From Treponema sp. (lineage in GTDB: Bacteria > Spirochaetota > Spirochaetia > Treponematales > Treponemataceae): a DNA stretch of 47,220 bases. The position numbers were made by a program, and so were the translations under genes. Where the stretch lies: assembly GCA_017616165.1 (NCBI GenBank), contig JAFZYR010000026.1, positions 1 to 47,220 of the forward strand, written 5' to 3'. Below, piece by piece: positions 9,501 to 16,191 of this stretch (position 1 is the stretch's first letter; each line of letters opens with the position of its first letter). Under the pieces are notes generated by a model. It was given only the letters and a program-made list of their open reading frames with translations. It was not told the origin of the DNA and did no database searches.

Positions 9501-10325
9501 CCTTAAGCCTGGAAACTCTGCTTCTAATTCTTTATAAGAAAGCTCACTCGCTGCCTTGTCCACAAAAAATATAAGGGCAGGATATTTATCCATATATTCC
9601 TGGAAAGCTTCAAGTGTATTACGAAAGGCTTTAACACTATCATACTTGTCTTTGCTTTCTGTTCCAGAAAATAATTCTTTGAATAAAGACTCAATTATCT
9701 CAAGCTTATTTATGATTGAATGGGTAAAATCTTTTTTGTTATACCGTCCAAGCAAGGGGAGAATTTTAAGCACGTCTTCTATAGTAAAATCTACAGGTAA
9801 GAACAAATCCTCATTTTTGCCTTCCCTTTTGTAATTACTGTTTTTTATTGTATCTTCATACAGCTTATTAAATACGTGATTATTGATATTCCTGAAGAAT
9901 TTATCTGTATCATCACATAAAGAATCTGCAATAAACAAATATCTTGTATTGTCTTTATAAAAAGCAATGTTCGGCTCTGTACATTTTTCCAGCTCAGAAA
10001 ACAAAAGATTTACAGTAAGCTCATCATATTTAATCTTGCGGCCCAGGCGATGTTCGAGCAATTGTAATAACAGCACGGACGGATTAAAAGGAAGGTCTTC
10101 GTACCAATTAGTTAATGTACCATATTTATTCCGTTTTTTTTCTATTAAGAGTATTCCATATATCTGTACCAACAAAATAAACGACTTTTCATCTTCAACT
10201 GAAAAAGAATCTGTCAGTACGGTTTGGAGAACGGGAAAAACTTCATTAATTTTTCCATATGGATAATCGTTATCGGTTAAATAATTCCATATTTCATTAA
10301 GACAATACTGTAAATCTTTTTCCAT
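6579..10325 (-). CDS. Giant (1248 aa) protein of unknown function beside the LRR-methyltransferase
   Basis: I do not recognise this protein. It has no signal peptide and no obvious membrane segment, so it should be cytoplasmic. Most of it reads as alpha-helical, rich in Lys, Glu, Asn, Phe and Tyr. A Cys/His cluster lies at residues 540-562 (CC, then H545, H548, H557, C559, H561, H562). The pattern, with FFHSADRN and HFCSHH, loosely resembles the treble-clef part of CGNR-type zinc fingers. A small alpha/beta-looking segment near residues 1170-1230 contains VIVSTGLD. No nuclease, helicase, ATPase or protease motif was found. The gene has its own TTTACA-18-TATAAT promoter and a GAGG Shine-Dalgarno. 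It starts 47 bp after the methyltransferase stop. Its DNA is visibly richer in A+T than the nrd genes, which could mean transfer. Confidence 0.7.
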   Translation of the reverse strand: MEKDLQYCLNEIWNYLTDNDYPYGKINEVFPVLQTVLTDSFSVEDEKSFILLVQIYGILLIEKKRNKYGTLTNWYEDLPFNPSVLLLQLLEHRLGRKIKYDELTVNLLFSELEKCTEPNIAFYKDNTRYLFIADSLCDDTDKFFRNINNHVFNKLYEDTIKNSNYKREGKNEDLFLPVDFTIEDVLKILPLLGRYNKKDFTHSIINKLEIIESLFKELFSGTESKDKYDSVKAFRNTLEAFQEYMDKYPALIFFVDKAASELSYKELEAEFPGLRKKEELRDYLIYCDLMENRPEIQNNYSAMALNYMAFSSFNNDVGDRKKESDDKMKLFQKIFTFALLKFVKDFVFSVGMPYDIYDDSVCHKYMKIADTFFQNIKDNNFWDSRKTAEILNEIFELTFINKATLFAQIDFCALNKSSHFNSNEIILHLYFTLSNFNKDSREILTMLDFIREAQLRIIPLKENVKRNGNWYEEFNPPNAEELQKIDCGFTMPFLSQPVCYGIDWENWIYRKDFTFRLWSESKQNFDECGKNQSWDDFNKCCLRTHFFHSADRNMQTHFCSHHALKKIISAPRTLVKFLRECRKYLDEIEEYQDKKSIGVAFLIEKYNYITSNIALIAKPSSDTFDGLFDKKGELTIDFNLKEDFGEAFYDTVNDFLEVMLTAQSDLYEIYKFELMSYLIYITFSLVQKDAESTNYEDYAFKPSPQEQERWKKTLEYEKEYAEKNNIHYSDPIEYNFEPYLIFNSQYNTFYPESFKHFNMLPVIAKIHLFNGSFEKLPEYIKRRADVLEGARKIQTLRTISLEWSKYKNSYIPIVLKRWEEFALSNKAGGLWWSEKLRKTWKDILINKEITTVDTYKQKLEKIRILNLNIIIAVALSDDEKRIELFLGEKTHQNNKPLCSITVYNTCFDTCYKEFVTQINNGYRELFRFLPDWHNEQDITYNDLEPKAQECVNQIIQKAVNVFQSKSIEGNRNLRSEPNEKEILDRLWYNFDPNKSVECPYEFDSNHKDDSTDENTTKCVYFYFNPFEFYQTCTVDVILKENNKELDLCFDVYEYVRHEGTAKFTIPASKYHYVPGFITYLNNAFSPDIINSLYEETTDGYGHKLYKCHVEEMNKIFLQSAKAFFKEEIKEKKPKLPFEFTPEEFGEKMNRCAYSGYRDREMAECYCELVEKNGIKQVIVSTGLDAAHIQLALTLSQDLCEIQVYLDEKTTPQEEPLFSVPTCDYNKLEQFFARLRENQLKDFMALKAE

Positions 10326-10335
10326 ACTTTACCTC

Positions 10336-10365
10336 ATTATACATCCAGAATAGCTAATCTGTAAA
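10336..10365 (-). promoter_or_regulatory. Candidate sigma-70 promoter for the 1248-aa gene
   Basis: On the minus strand, TTTACA (10365-10360) is followed after 18 bp by a perfect TATAAT (10341-10336). The start codon of the 1248-residue gene is 10 bases further on, with GAGG in between. The gene can therefore be transcribed separately from the methyltransferase upstream. Confidence 0.6.
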
Positions 10366-10372
10366 ATTCAAT

Positions 10373-12847
10373 TTAGGAAAGGCTTACGTAATCAGCACCA
10401 ATTACATCCATGCGCTTCATTGTTACCTTACGGCAGATGTCGCTTTCGTTGTTGGAAACCAGGATAAAAGATCTGGTGCCCCCGTCTTCGTCATTGAGCT
10501 GTTTTACTGCGTGGCCTGTAGTCCCACTTCCGGCAAAAAAGTCCAGGACAATTGAGGTAGAGTCTGTTGTTGCCCTTACAAATTCCTTTATGAGCTTTAC
10601 TGGCTTAGGAGTTGAAAAATAATCGCGGCTTCCAAAAAGCTGTTCAATTTCGTCCTTGGCAGAGGAGTTGGTTCCAAAGCAGTCAAAAACTTCAGGCACC
10701 GGAGCCTCTTCATCATAAAGCTTGCCGTCCTTAAGATACGGCTGCATTATTTTGTTAAGCTGTGCGTCCTGCGATTTTGCTGCAAAAACCACGTATTCAT
10801 ATTCTGTCTGCACCTTGTCCGGATTACGCACCACACGGTTTACGTCAAAAAACTCATGCTTGGTTTTCCATTTTTTTACAACCACATTTTGGGCTCCAAA
10901 GATTTTATTGCAGACAAAGACAATATCCTCAAGTCCGCCCTGGTCTATGTTTATAACGGCAAAGCCATCCTGCGACAAAAGACTGTGGGCAAGTGCGAGC
11001 CGTTTTTCCATAAAGCTTTTATAACCGCCTGCAAAGCTGTCATCCTTATAGCCTATGTAATCAATATGGGAATTATAAGGAGGATCAATAAGCACTGCCT
11101 TTATTTTTCCTTCATAACCGCTCTTAAGACTTTTGAGGGTATAAAGGTTATCGCTTTCTATAACGTAATTTGTGCGTTTGGTGCGGGTAACAATTTTTGC
11201 CGGCGAATTAAGAATTACATTTTTATCGATAAAGCAGTCCTTATAGACACTAAGCTCCTGCAGGCTTTTGCAATGTGCAAACGCCCATTCACCAATATAA
11301 GAAACAAGGTCTGAGCAGTAAACCTCTTTGAGTGAATTGCAGTCTGTAAAGCAGGTTTTACTTATTACCGAAGCATTGTGAAGCTGAATTGCCGTCAGCT
11401 CGCTACAGCCGGAAAACGCTCCCCTTTCAAGCTTTGTTACTGTGTCGGGAATATGAACCTCGCCCTTGGCAAGCTTTGACGGATAACACACAAGTGTAGT
11501 TTTATCTGCATTAAAAAGGATTCCATTTTCTACAACATATTCCGGAGTTTTGGATACAAACTCTATATTGCTGCAGCCCACAAAGGGATTATAGCCAATG
11601 GTTTGCAGAGTTGCCGGAAGAACTATGGTTTTGATTCCCTTGCAGTTCCAGAAGGAATTGCGGCAGATGCGTTTTACATCCTTTAATACAAGCCGGTCGG
11701 TTTTGATGGAATTAAGGCAGCCGGTTACCGAAGAAAAATCTGCATCATAAATAACGTCGTCTACTATATTATATTTTGGCGAATGGTTTTCAAGCTTGAG
11801 GTTCTGGCAGCCCGAAAAAGGATTGTTTTCCAGCTTGATTACAGAGGCAGGTATTTCTATTTTTGTAAGTGAATTGCACATAAAAAAGGCATGCTTCCCC
11901 ACAAGCTTTGTTCCATTTTTAATGTGGTATTCTGTGGCCCCGCTATTTATAGGATAGTAAATGAGCCTTGTAAAATCCTGATTATACAGGGCGCCGTCTA
12001 CCAGCTTAAAAAACGGAGATTCATTTTTAAGCTTAAGGTTTGGACAGCCGGCAAAGGGATTGTTTCCCATAAAGCGTACATTCTTTGGGATTGTTACTTC
12101 TATGAGGTTACGGCAGTTGTAAAAGGTGTCGCCGCCAAGACTTTCAAGGGTCTGAGGCAGCACAACCTTTTTTATGTTCTGGTTATCCCAAAAAAGGCCT
12201 GAGCTTAAGGTTTTAACACCCTCAGGTACATAAACAACCTCAATACAATCTGACGAATAGCTTACGGCAGTTGTTCCTTCTATTTCAAACAAGCGGTCAT
12301 TTATAACCTGCGGGTTTGAAAACTCTACGGAGAAAAGACTTTCCTGGCTTTCGAAAATTCCGTTTGTATAAATCTTATCATCTGCAAGCCTGATGCAATA
12401 CTTGCGTTCTACAACCCCGCTTACAAGCCTTGAAGTATAATGAACGTTTATTACACCTTTAATTTTTTCTTCTTCAAAGGTGTCTGGCATATGGCCCCAT
12501 TCATAGCAGGTAATTTTGTAATCCCAGTAACGAAGGGTGCAGCTGTCCTGCTCGCCGAATATTATTTTTTCCGGCTTGGCGCCAAGCTCTATAAGACGGT
12601 CTATGCATTCAAGCACAACAAAGGACTCCGGTGTTTTTAATGAAATAAACCCATCTAAAGCCCTTACATCAGCAAAGACTGCTTGCTGTCTGTCTGTATA
12701 AACACCGGCAAATTTATTTACAGAATATTCCTTGGCAAAAAGGTCCTTTCTTTTTTCTTCAAAGCCGAGTGCCCAGTAAAGTGCCTCGTACTTCATGTCC
12801 TTTGCAATTGAGTTAATTTCCTGAATTGAGTAGTTTTTATTTTTCAT
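10373..12847 (-). CDS. BspA-type leucine-rich repeat / N6-adenine DNA methyltransferase fusion
   Basis: This 824-residue protein joins two modules. After an N-terminal domain (1-190) of unknown kind, residues about 195-545 are BspA/TpLRR-type repeats: recurring VVLPxTLxxLGxxxFYxC, TIPKNVRFMGNNPFAGC, IPDTVTKLERGAFSGC. Residues about 560-824 are a beta-class methyltransferase like type III Mod, with a partial SAM-site start ESDNLYTLKSL, catalytic DPPY (588-591) and motif I FAGSGTTGHA (771-780). DPPY precedes motif I, as expected for the beta class. The region between them is short, leaving a small target-recognition domain. There is no signal peptide, although BspA repeats usually occur on secreted proteins. 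The ATG at 12847 has GGAG nine bases upstream; a TTG at 12862 lacks one. The start overlaps the kinase stop by 11 bp. No type III Res helicase is nearby. Confidence 0.88.
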   Translation of the reverse strand: MKNKNYSIQEINSIAKDMKYEALYWALGFEEKRKDLFAKEYSVNKFAGVYTDRQQAVFADVRALDGFISLKTPESFVVLECIDRLIELGAKPEKIIFGEQDSCTLRYWDYKITCYEWGHMPDTFEEEKIKGVINVHYTSRLVSGVVERKYCIRLADDKIYTNGIFESQESLFSVEFSNPQVINDRLFEIEGTTAVSYSSDCIEVVYVPEGVKTLSSGLFWDNQNIKKVVLPQTLESLGGDTFYNCRNLIEVTIPKNVRFMGNNPFAGCPNLKLKNESPFFKLVDGALYNQDFTRLIYYPINSGATEYHIKNGTKLVGKHAFFMCNSLTKIEIPASVIKLENNPFSGCQNLKLENHSPKYNIVDDVIYDADFSSVTGCLNSIKTDRLVLKDVKRICRNSFWNCKGIKTIVLPATLQTIGYNPFVGCSNIEFVSKTPEYVVENGILFNADKTTLVCYPSKLAKGEVHIPDTVTKLERGAFSGCSELTAIQLHNASVISKTCFTDCNSLKEVYCSDLVSYIGEWAFAHCKSLQELSVYKDCFIDKNVILNSPAKIVTRTKRTNYVIESDNLYTLKSLKSGYEGKIKAVLIDPPYNSHIDYIGYKDDSFAGGYKSFMEKRLALAHSLLSQDGFAVINIDQGGLEDIVFVCNKIFGAQNVVVKKWKTKHEFFDVNRVVRNPDKVQTEYEYVVFAAKSQDAQLNKIMQPYLKDGKLYDEEAPVPEVFDCFGTNSSAKDEIEQLFGSRDYFSTPKPVKLIKEFVRATTDSTSIVLDFFAGSGTTGHAVKQLNDEDGGTRSFILVSNNESDICRKVTMKRMDVIGADYVSLS

Positions 12848-13457
12848 ATTTGAATTCTCCAAAAGGTATTTCCTGGTTATAAATTAATTTGTTCAGCTGA
12901 TATACAATCAGATTTGCAATCTGTTCAGGGCTATTATTATCGCTGGTATCCACTACCGTAAAAGGAAATTTCTTTTCCCTGCAAAAAGAAATCATCCTTG
13001 CATAAGCAAGCTCCGATAAGGCAAGCTTTGAAAGATTAGGATCATTTTCATCGCGCTGCTTAAGTCTGTATTCAATTGCCTGCGGATCGGCATACAAAAT
13101 AATTGTATAATCAGGCATCCCAATTTTTTTGATAAGCAGGTCATAGATGTCTGAGTTACACCCTGCCCCGCTCCAGCAATAATTAGAAACTATGTGCCGG
13201 TCGGTAATGATATTCTGACCTTTAAATTTTGAGTGCAGGAATAAATTATTCAGTCCGTAAAACCAGGCTGTAAAATCGCGGTCGGGACTTTCGTTTACCC
13301 TGCGGGCAATTTTTTGATATTGCTCCACGCTTTGAGGTGAATCATCAAAAATATAGTGGAGAGGTTTTTCTACAAATGTAAATCCAAGCTTTTGTGCAAG
13401 TATTCTGCACACGGTTGTTTTTCCAACACCGTCCATTCCTTCAATTGCTATATGCAT
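12837..13457 (-). CDS. tmk: Thymidylate kinase-like (d)NMP kinase
   Basis: This 206-residue P-loop kinase is probably a dTMP kinase (dTMP + ATP to dTDP) or a close deoxynucleotide-kinase relative. Walker A is GMDGVGKTT at residues 7-15. DRH in IITDRHIVSNYCWSG corresponds to the DR motif of the thymidylate kinase family. The arginine-rich lid is near RLKQRDENDPN. Length matches the family. It begins inside the nrdD stop codon (TAATG, 1-bp overlap) with AAGGAG eight bases upstream, so it is coupled to NrdD translation. Its 3' end overlaps the LRR-methyltransferase start. The context links deoxynucleotide synthesis and phosphorylation to DNA modification. Substrate specificity is inferred. Confidence 0.8.
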   Translation of the reverse strand: MHIAIEGMDGVGKTTVCRILAQKLGFTFVEKPLHYIFDDSPQSVEQYQKIARRVNESPDRDFTAWFYGLNNLFLHSKFKGQNIITDRHIVSNYCWSGAGCNSDIYDLLIKKIGMPDYTIILYADPQAIEYRLKQRDENDPNLSKLALSELAYARMISFCREKKFPFTVVDTSDNNSPEQIANLIVYQLNKLIYNQEIPFGEFKYEK

Positions 13458-15172
13458 TATTTGTTCTCCTTGCGGTGGGCAACCTCCGCCGTCTTGCCCT
13501 TTGTAAAGCCATCAAGAATTTCAAGATAACCAGAAACCCTGCGGATACGTGCAATGTTTTTTCCTCCACAGACAGGACATTTATCAAAAAGACCGGAGGT
13601 ACCGCAGTCACGACAGACATCCTTTGGAAAATTAAAGCCCAGATAACGAACACCGCTTTGTATGGCAACCTCTGTAAGCTCGGCAAGACCTTCTGCATTT
13701 CCAAGAGGCGCTTCTCCAAGCTCCACATAAGAAATTGATCCGCCGTTTGAGTATTTGTGGAAGGGGCCTTCCAGCTGCAGCTTTTTGATTGCAGACACTC
13801 CGGAATCTACATCCACGTGGAAGGAATTTGTTAAAAAGCCTTTTCTTAAAAAAGCGTAGTTTTCATCAGCATTTATTTCGTACCTGTTCAGATACATGTC
13901 AAAGTATTCTGTAAAGGCACCGCTTATATTTTCTCCTGCAGTTGCAAGCAGCGAAAAATTGATGCCGTATTTTTTTGTAAGAGAATCGGTGTAGCTGCGC
14001 ATGAACGCAACAAAATCAAGGGCAAGCTTATAGCTCTGGTCATCCTCCCAGAATTTTTTTCCGGTAATGAGCTGGATTGTTTCACTCAAGCCTATAAAGC
14101 CTATTGCAAGAGTTCCGTGCTTTAAGGTTTCCTTTACGCCCACCTTATTCATATCTTCACACCAAAGCTTATACTCGTGATTTGTAGGGAACAGCTCTGG
14201 CTTTGCATTCAAGGTTTTTTTCCAGCGGTCCACCAGCGTTTGAGCTGTCTGTCCGGCAATTTCCAGCCACAGCTTTTTAGTTGCCTCATATTTCTGCTCC
14301 ACCGTCTGCGGCTTATCGTTTTCAAAAATAGATCTTAATGCTATGAGCGGCAGATTGATGGAAACGTTTGCAATATTACCGCGGCCAACCGAGCCCTTGC
14401 AGCCATGAATATCATCTACAACACGGGTACGGCAGCCCATTACCGAGAGCAATAACGGGTCTGTGTTTTTATCTTCTTCGCAGTCGCACAAAAGATAGGT
14501 CGGTATCATCTTTTTGGCAGAGCAGTTTAGAGACTTTTGATACAAGTCAAAGTTTGGGTCAGTCTTTGAGCGGTTCACTCCCTGATGTACCTTAAAGATG
14601 ATGTTTGGCTTGAACACAAGGTCGCCGGCGTTTTCAAATTCGTCAATAAGTGTATAGGTCAAAAATCTTGAAAACTCATCTGTACCAAGTCCGATATTAA
14701 ACGAAACATAATAGCTGGTCTGTCCCATTCTGGTGTGCATATTATTGCACCACAAAATCATGGTGCGAATACAGGCCTTGAACAGCGGCTCGTTGCCCTT
14801 AAAGTCTACGCCAAGCTTTGTAAAAATATGTGCAAAATCAATATCAAAATTGACCAGTGCCATGCCGCCGGACTGCTCATTGCCCATTTTGGCAAAAAGC
14901 TCCTTCATAAAATCAAAGGTGCCTACAATGATTAAGGTTTTGTCCAGACCTTCAAAGTCCTTGTACGGAAAGGCATTTTTTATATCAAAGCCAAGACAGT
15001 TGTAGGTACGTCCGTAGGCATCCTTGTCGTGCACGTACATATAGCCGTTTGGATAATTATTCGGATAATCAAGCTCTTCATACTCAAAGGCTCTTTTTCC
15101 AATATTGTATATTTCACCCACATAAGATTTTCTGTCTGCAGCGTTAAGCTTTTCCTGATTTTCTTTAAGCAT
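13457..15172 (-). CDS. nrdD: Anaerobic ribonucleoside-triphosphate reductase
   Basis: This class III reductase of 571 residues makes dNTPs from NTPs using a glycyl radical, and so needs anoxia. Landmarks in order are VHDKDAYGRTYNCLGFD (first active-site cysteine), NEQSGGMALVNFDID, PNIIFKVHQGVN, MGCRTRV (second active-site cysteine) and FSLLATAGENISGAFTEYFD. Then come the zinc-site cysteines C-x2-C-x8-C-x2-C (CRDCG, CPVCG) and the radical loop RVSGYLE. It is much shorter than the roughly 710-residue E. coli enzyme because the N-terminal ATP-cone is missing, so the usual dATP/ATP activity control is absent or handled differently. GGAGG lies ahead of the ATG, which overlaps the nrdG end by 8 bp. 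Confidence 0.93.
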   Translation of the reverse strand: MLKENQEKLNAADRKSYVGEIYNIGKRAFEYEELDYPNNYPNGYMYVHDKDAYGRTYNCLGFDIKNAFPYKDFEGLDKTLIIVGTFDFMKELFAKMGNEQSGGMALVNFDIDFAHIFTKLGVDFKGNEPLFKACIRTMILWCNNMHTRMGQTSYYVSFNIGLGTDEFSRFLTYTLIDEFENAGDLVFKPNIIFKVHQGVNRSKTDPNFDLYQKSLNCSAKKMIPTYLLCDCEEDKNTDPLLLSVMGCRTRVVDDIHGCKGSVGRGNIANVSINLPLIALRSIFENDKPQTVEQKYEATKKLWLEIAGQTAQTLVDRWKKTLNAKPELFPTNHEYKLWCEDMNKVGVKETLKHGTLAIGFIGLSETIQLITGKKFWEDDQSYKLALDFVAFMRSYTDSLTKKYGINFSLLATAGENISGAFTEYFDMYLNRYEINADENYAFLRKGFLTNSFHVDVDSGVSAIKKLQLEGPFHKYSNGGSISYVELGEAPLGNAEGLAELTEVAIQSGVRYLGFNFPKDVCRDCGTSGLFDKCPVCGGKNIARIRRVSGYLEILDGFTKGKTAEVAHRKENK

Positions 15173-15611
15173 GTTTTACCTCCAAAAATTTCTGATTTGT
15201 TGAACCAACAAAGGGCATGAGAGAAGTCACCTTTGACTGATCAAAAAGTCCGGTCTTTACAAAGCGCAGGTATTCAAGTATTTCCTTGGGAACATCGTCG
15301 AGCTCATAGCCTGTATAAAGACACAGGTCAAAGTCCTTGAGTTGTCGGCAGAGCTCTAATACTTCCTCCTTTTGAAGCAGAGGCTCTCCACCTGTGATAG
15401 TGAGTTTTTTGTTAAAGCATTTTTGTCTTAAGATTGAGGCGAGCTGTTCAATTTTATACGCAGTACCGCCACAAGGGTTCCAGGTGCTTTTGTTATGGCA
15501 GCCCTTACAGTGAAATTTACAGCCCTGTAAAAAAACTACAGTCCGTAAGCCCGGTCCGTCGCAAAGAGAAAAAGTGTCTCGAATTGAATTAACTCTGATT
15601 GTGTTTGGCAT
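15165..15611 (-). CDS. nrdG: Anaerobic ribonucleotide reductase activating protein (radical SAM)
   Basis: This 148-residue radical SAM activase installs the glycyl radical on NrdD. The iron-sulphur motif is C-x3-C-x2-C in GCKFHCKGCHN, preceded by DGPGLRTVVFLQ. The SAM-binding GGEP is in ITGGEPLL. Length is normal for NrdG. The ATG at 15611 is chosen because GAGG sits six bases upstream; a TTG two codons earlier lacks spacing. It is the first gene of the nrdG-nrdD-tmk-like-methyltransferase run. The Shine-Dalgarno lies partly within a small predicted hairpin (15619-15636). No clear NrdR box was found. Confidence 0.93.
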   Translation of the reverse strand: MPNTIRVNSIRDTFSLCDGPGLRTVVFLQGCKFHCKGCHNKSTWNPCGGTAYKIEQLASILRQKCFNKKLTITGGEPLLQKEEVLELCRQLKDFDLCLYTGYELDDVPKEILEYLRFVKTGLFDQSKVTSLMPFVGSTNQKFLEVKHA

Positions 15612-15618
15612 TTTCAAC

Positions 15619-15636
15619 CTCTATTTTTATATAGAG
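15619..15636 (-). promoter_or_regulatory. Small hairpin covering the nrdG Shine-Dalgarno
   Basis: On the minus-strand RNA, CUCUAU (15636-15631) can pair with AUAGAG (15624-15619) around a six-base A/U loop. The Shine-Dalgarno AGAGG (15622-15618) is mostly inside the 3' arm, so pairing would hinder nrdG translation. The stem is short and A/U-rich, and the A/T-rich loop also resembles a -10 element, so the assignment is weak. Confidence 0.35.
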
Positions 15637-15679
15637 ATTGAAAAGCAAAAAGTTGACTGTTTTTAGAAAAAAATTGTAA

Positions 15680-15997
15680 TTATTTTACAAAAGTTTCTAC
15701 AACTGAATTGTCTGCGTTGCTGTATGGGGCAGGAACGTATTTGTCGGCGTTCCAGTCGTTTTCCCACTTAGAATTGTCAAGGAGGTAGCGGAACTGATAT
15801 TCGCGGTTAGCGTCAAGCTCCAGTTTTACAGAAAAAGAACCGTCTTTTTCCAGATTCATAGGAGTATTTGTACTGCTCCAGCTGTTAAAGTCCCCTGCGA
15901 TATTAATCTGCTTTGCACCCTGAGCAGCCTGAGCCGAAACTGTAAAAGTTACCGTACATTTTGTTTTGTCTTTAGAAAAAGACTTTTTTAATCCCAT
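15680..15997 (-). CDS. Stand-alone CBM48 (glycogen-binding, isoamylase N-terminal-like) protein
   Basis: This is a 105-residue single-domain protein. The pattern VTFTVSAQAAQGAKQINIAGDFNSWS, then a strand pair ending in YQFRYLLDNSKWENDWNADKYVPAPY, is typical of the CBM48/AMPK-beta glycogen-binding E-set domain. In enzymes this domain is fused to amylases or branching enzymes; here it stands alone without a signal peptide. Stand-alone copies are common in spirochaetes and Bacteroidetes, where a role in binding intracellular glycogen is plausible but not shown. AGGAG precedes the ATG by nine bases. It is followed on the same strand by nrdG after 68 bp of A/T-rich DNA. Confidence 0.8.
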   Translation of the reverse strand: MGLKKSFSKDKTKCTVTFTVSAQAAQGAKQINIAGDFNSWSSTNTPMNLEKDGSFSVKLELDANREYQFRYLLDNSKWENDWNADKYVPAPYSNADNSVVETFVK

Positions 15998-16112
15998 TGT
16001 TATAAACTCCTAGACCTAAAAATATAATATAATGGAAAAAAATGCAAGTATATTAAATTATGAATACCTATTCCTTGAATAATTAACTTTTTTCTATTAT
16101 ATTATATTCACA

Positions 16113-16185
16113 TCCGTTGATTTATCCAAATTGCAGAACGGAATCCGCCGCGTGGGACGGCTGGTAAATCTTGCTAAAGAGGAGG
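16113..16185 (+). promoter_or_regulatory. SAM-II-like riboswitch in the metK leader
   Basis: The leader matches conserved SAM-II (SAM-alpha) features in order. Stem P1 is TCCGTT (16113-16118) with AACGGA (16137-16142), closing a loop that reads GATTTATCCAAATTGCAG. Next come GGTAAAT (16163-16169), complementary to ATTTATC in that loop, and then CTTGCTAAAGAGGAGG (16170-16185). The terminal GCTAAA-purine-GG string is the hallmark 3' end and includes the metK Shine-Dalgarno, so SAM binding would block translation. Unlike the compact SAM-II fold, a small hairpin (GCCG 16147-16150 with CGGC 16158-16161) is inserted between P1 and the pseudoknot strand. The assignment rests on motif recognition and has not been tested with a covariance model. 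Confidence 0.7.
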
Positions 16186-16191
16186 TCCATT

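Noticed and set aside
6579..10325. Restriction nuclease or helicase assignment for the 1248-residue protein
   Set aside because: No PD-(D/E)xK, HNH, GIY-YIG, PLD or Walker A motif could be read with any confidence.
10373..12862. Complete type III restriction-modification locus
   Set aside because: Only a Mod-like protein is present; no Res helicase-nuclease motif occurs in the 1248-residue neighbour or elsewhere in the window.
15612..15679. NrdR box controlling nrdGD
   Set aside because: The A/T-rich sequence around 15619-15636 does not match the paired NrdR consensus well enough.
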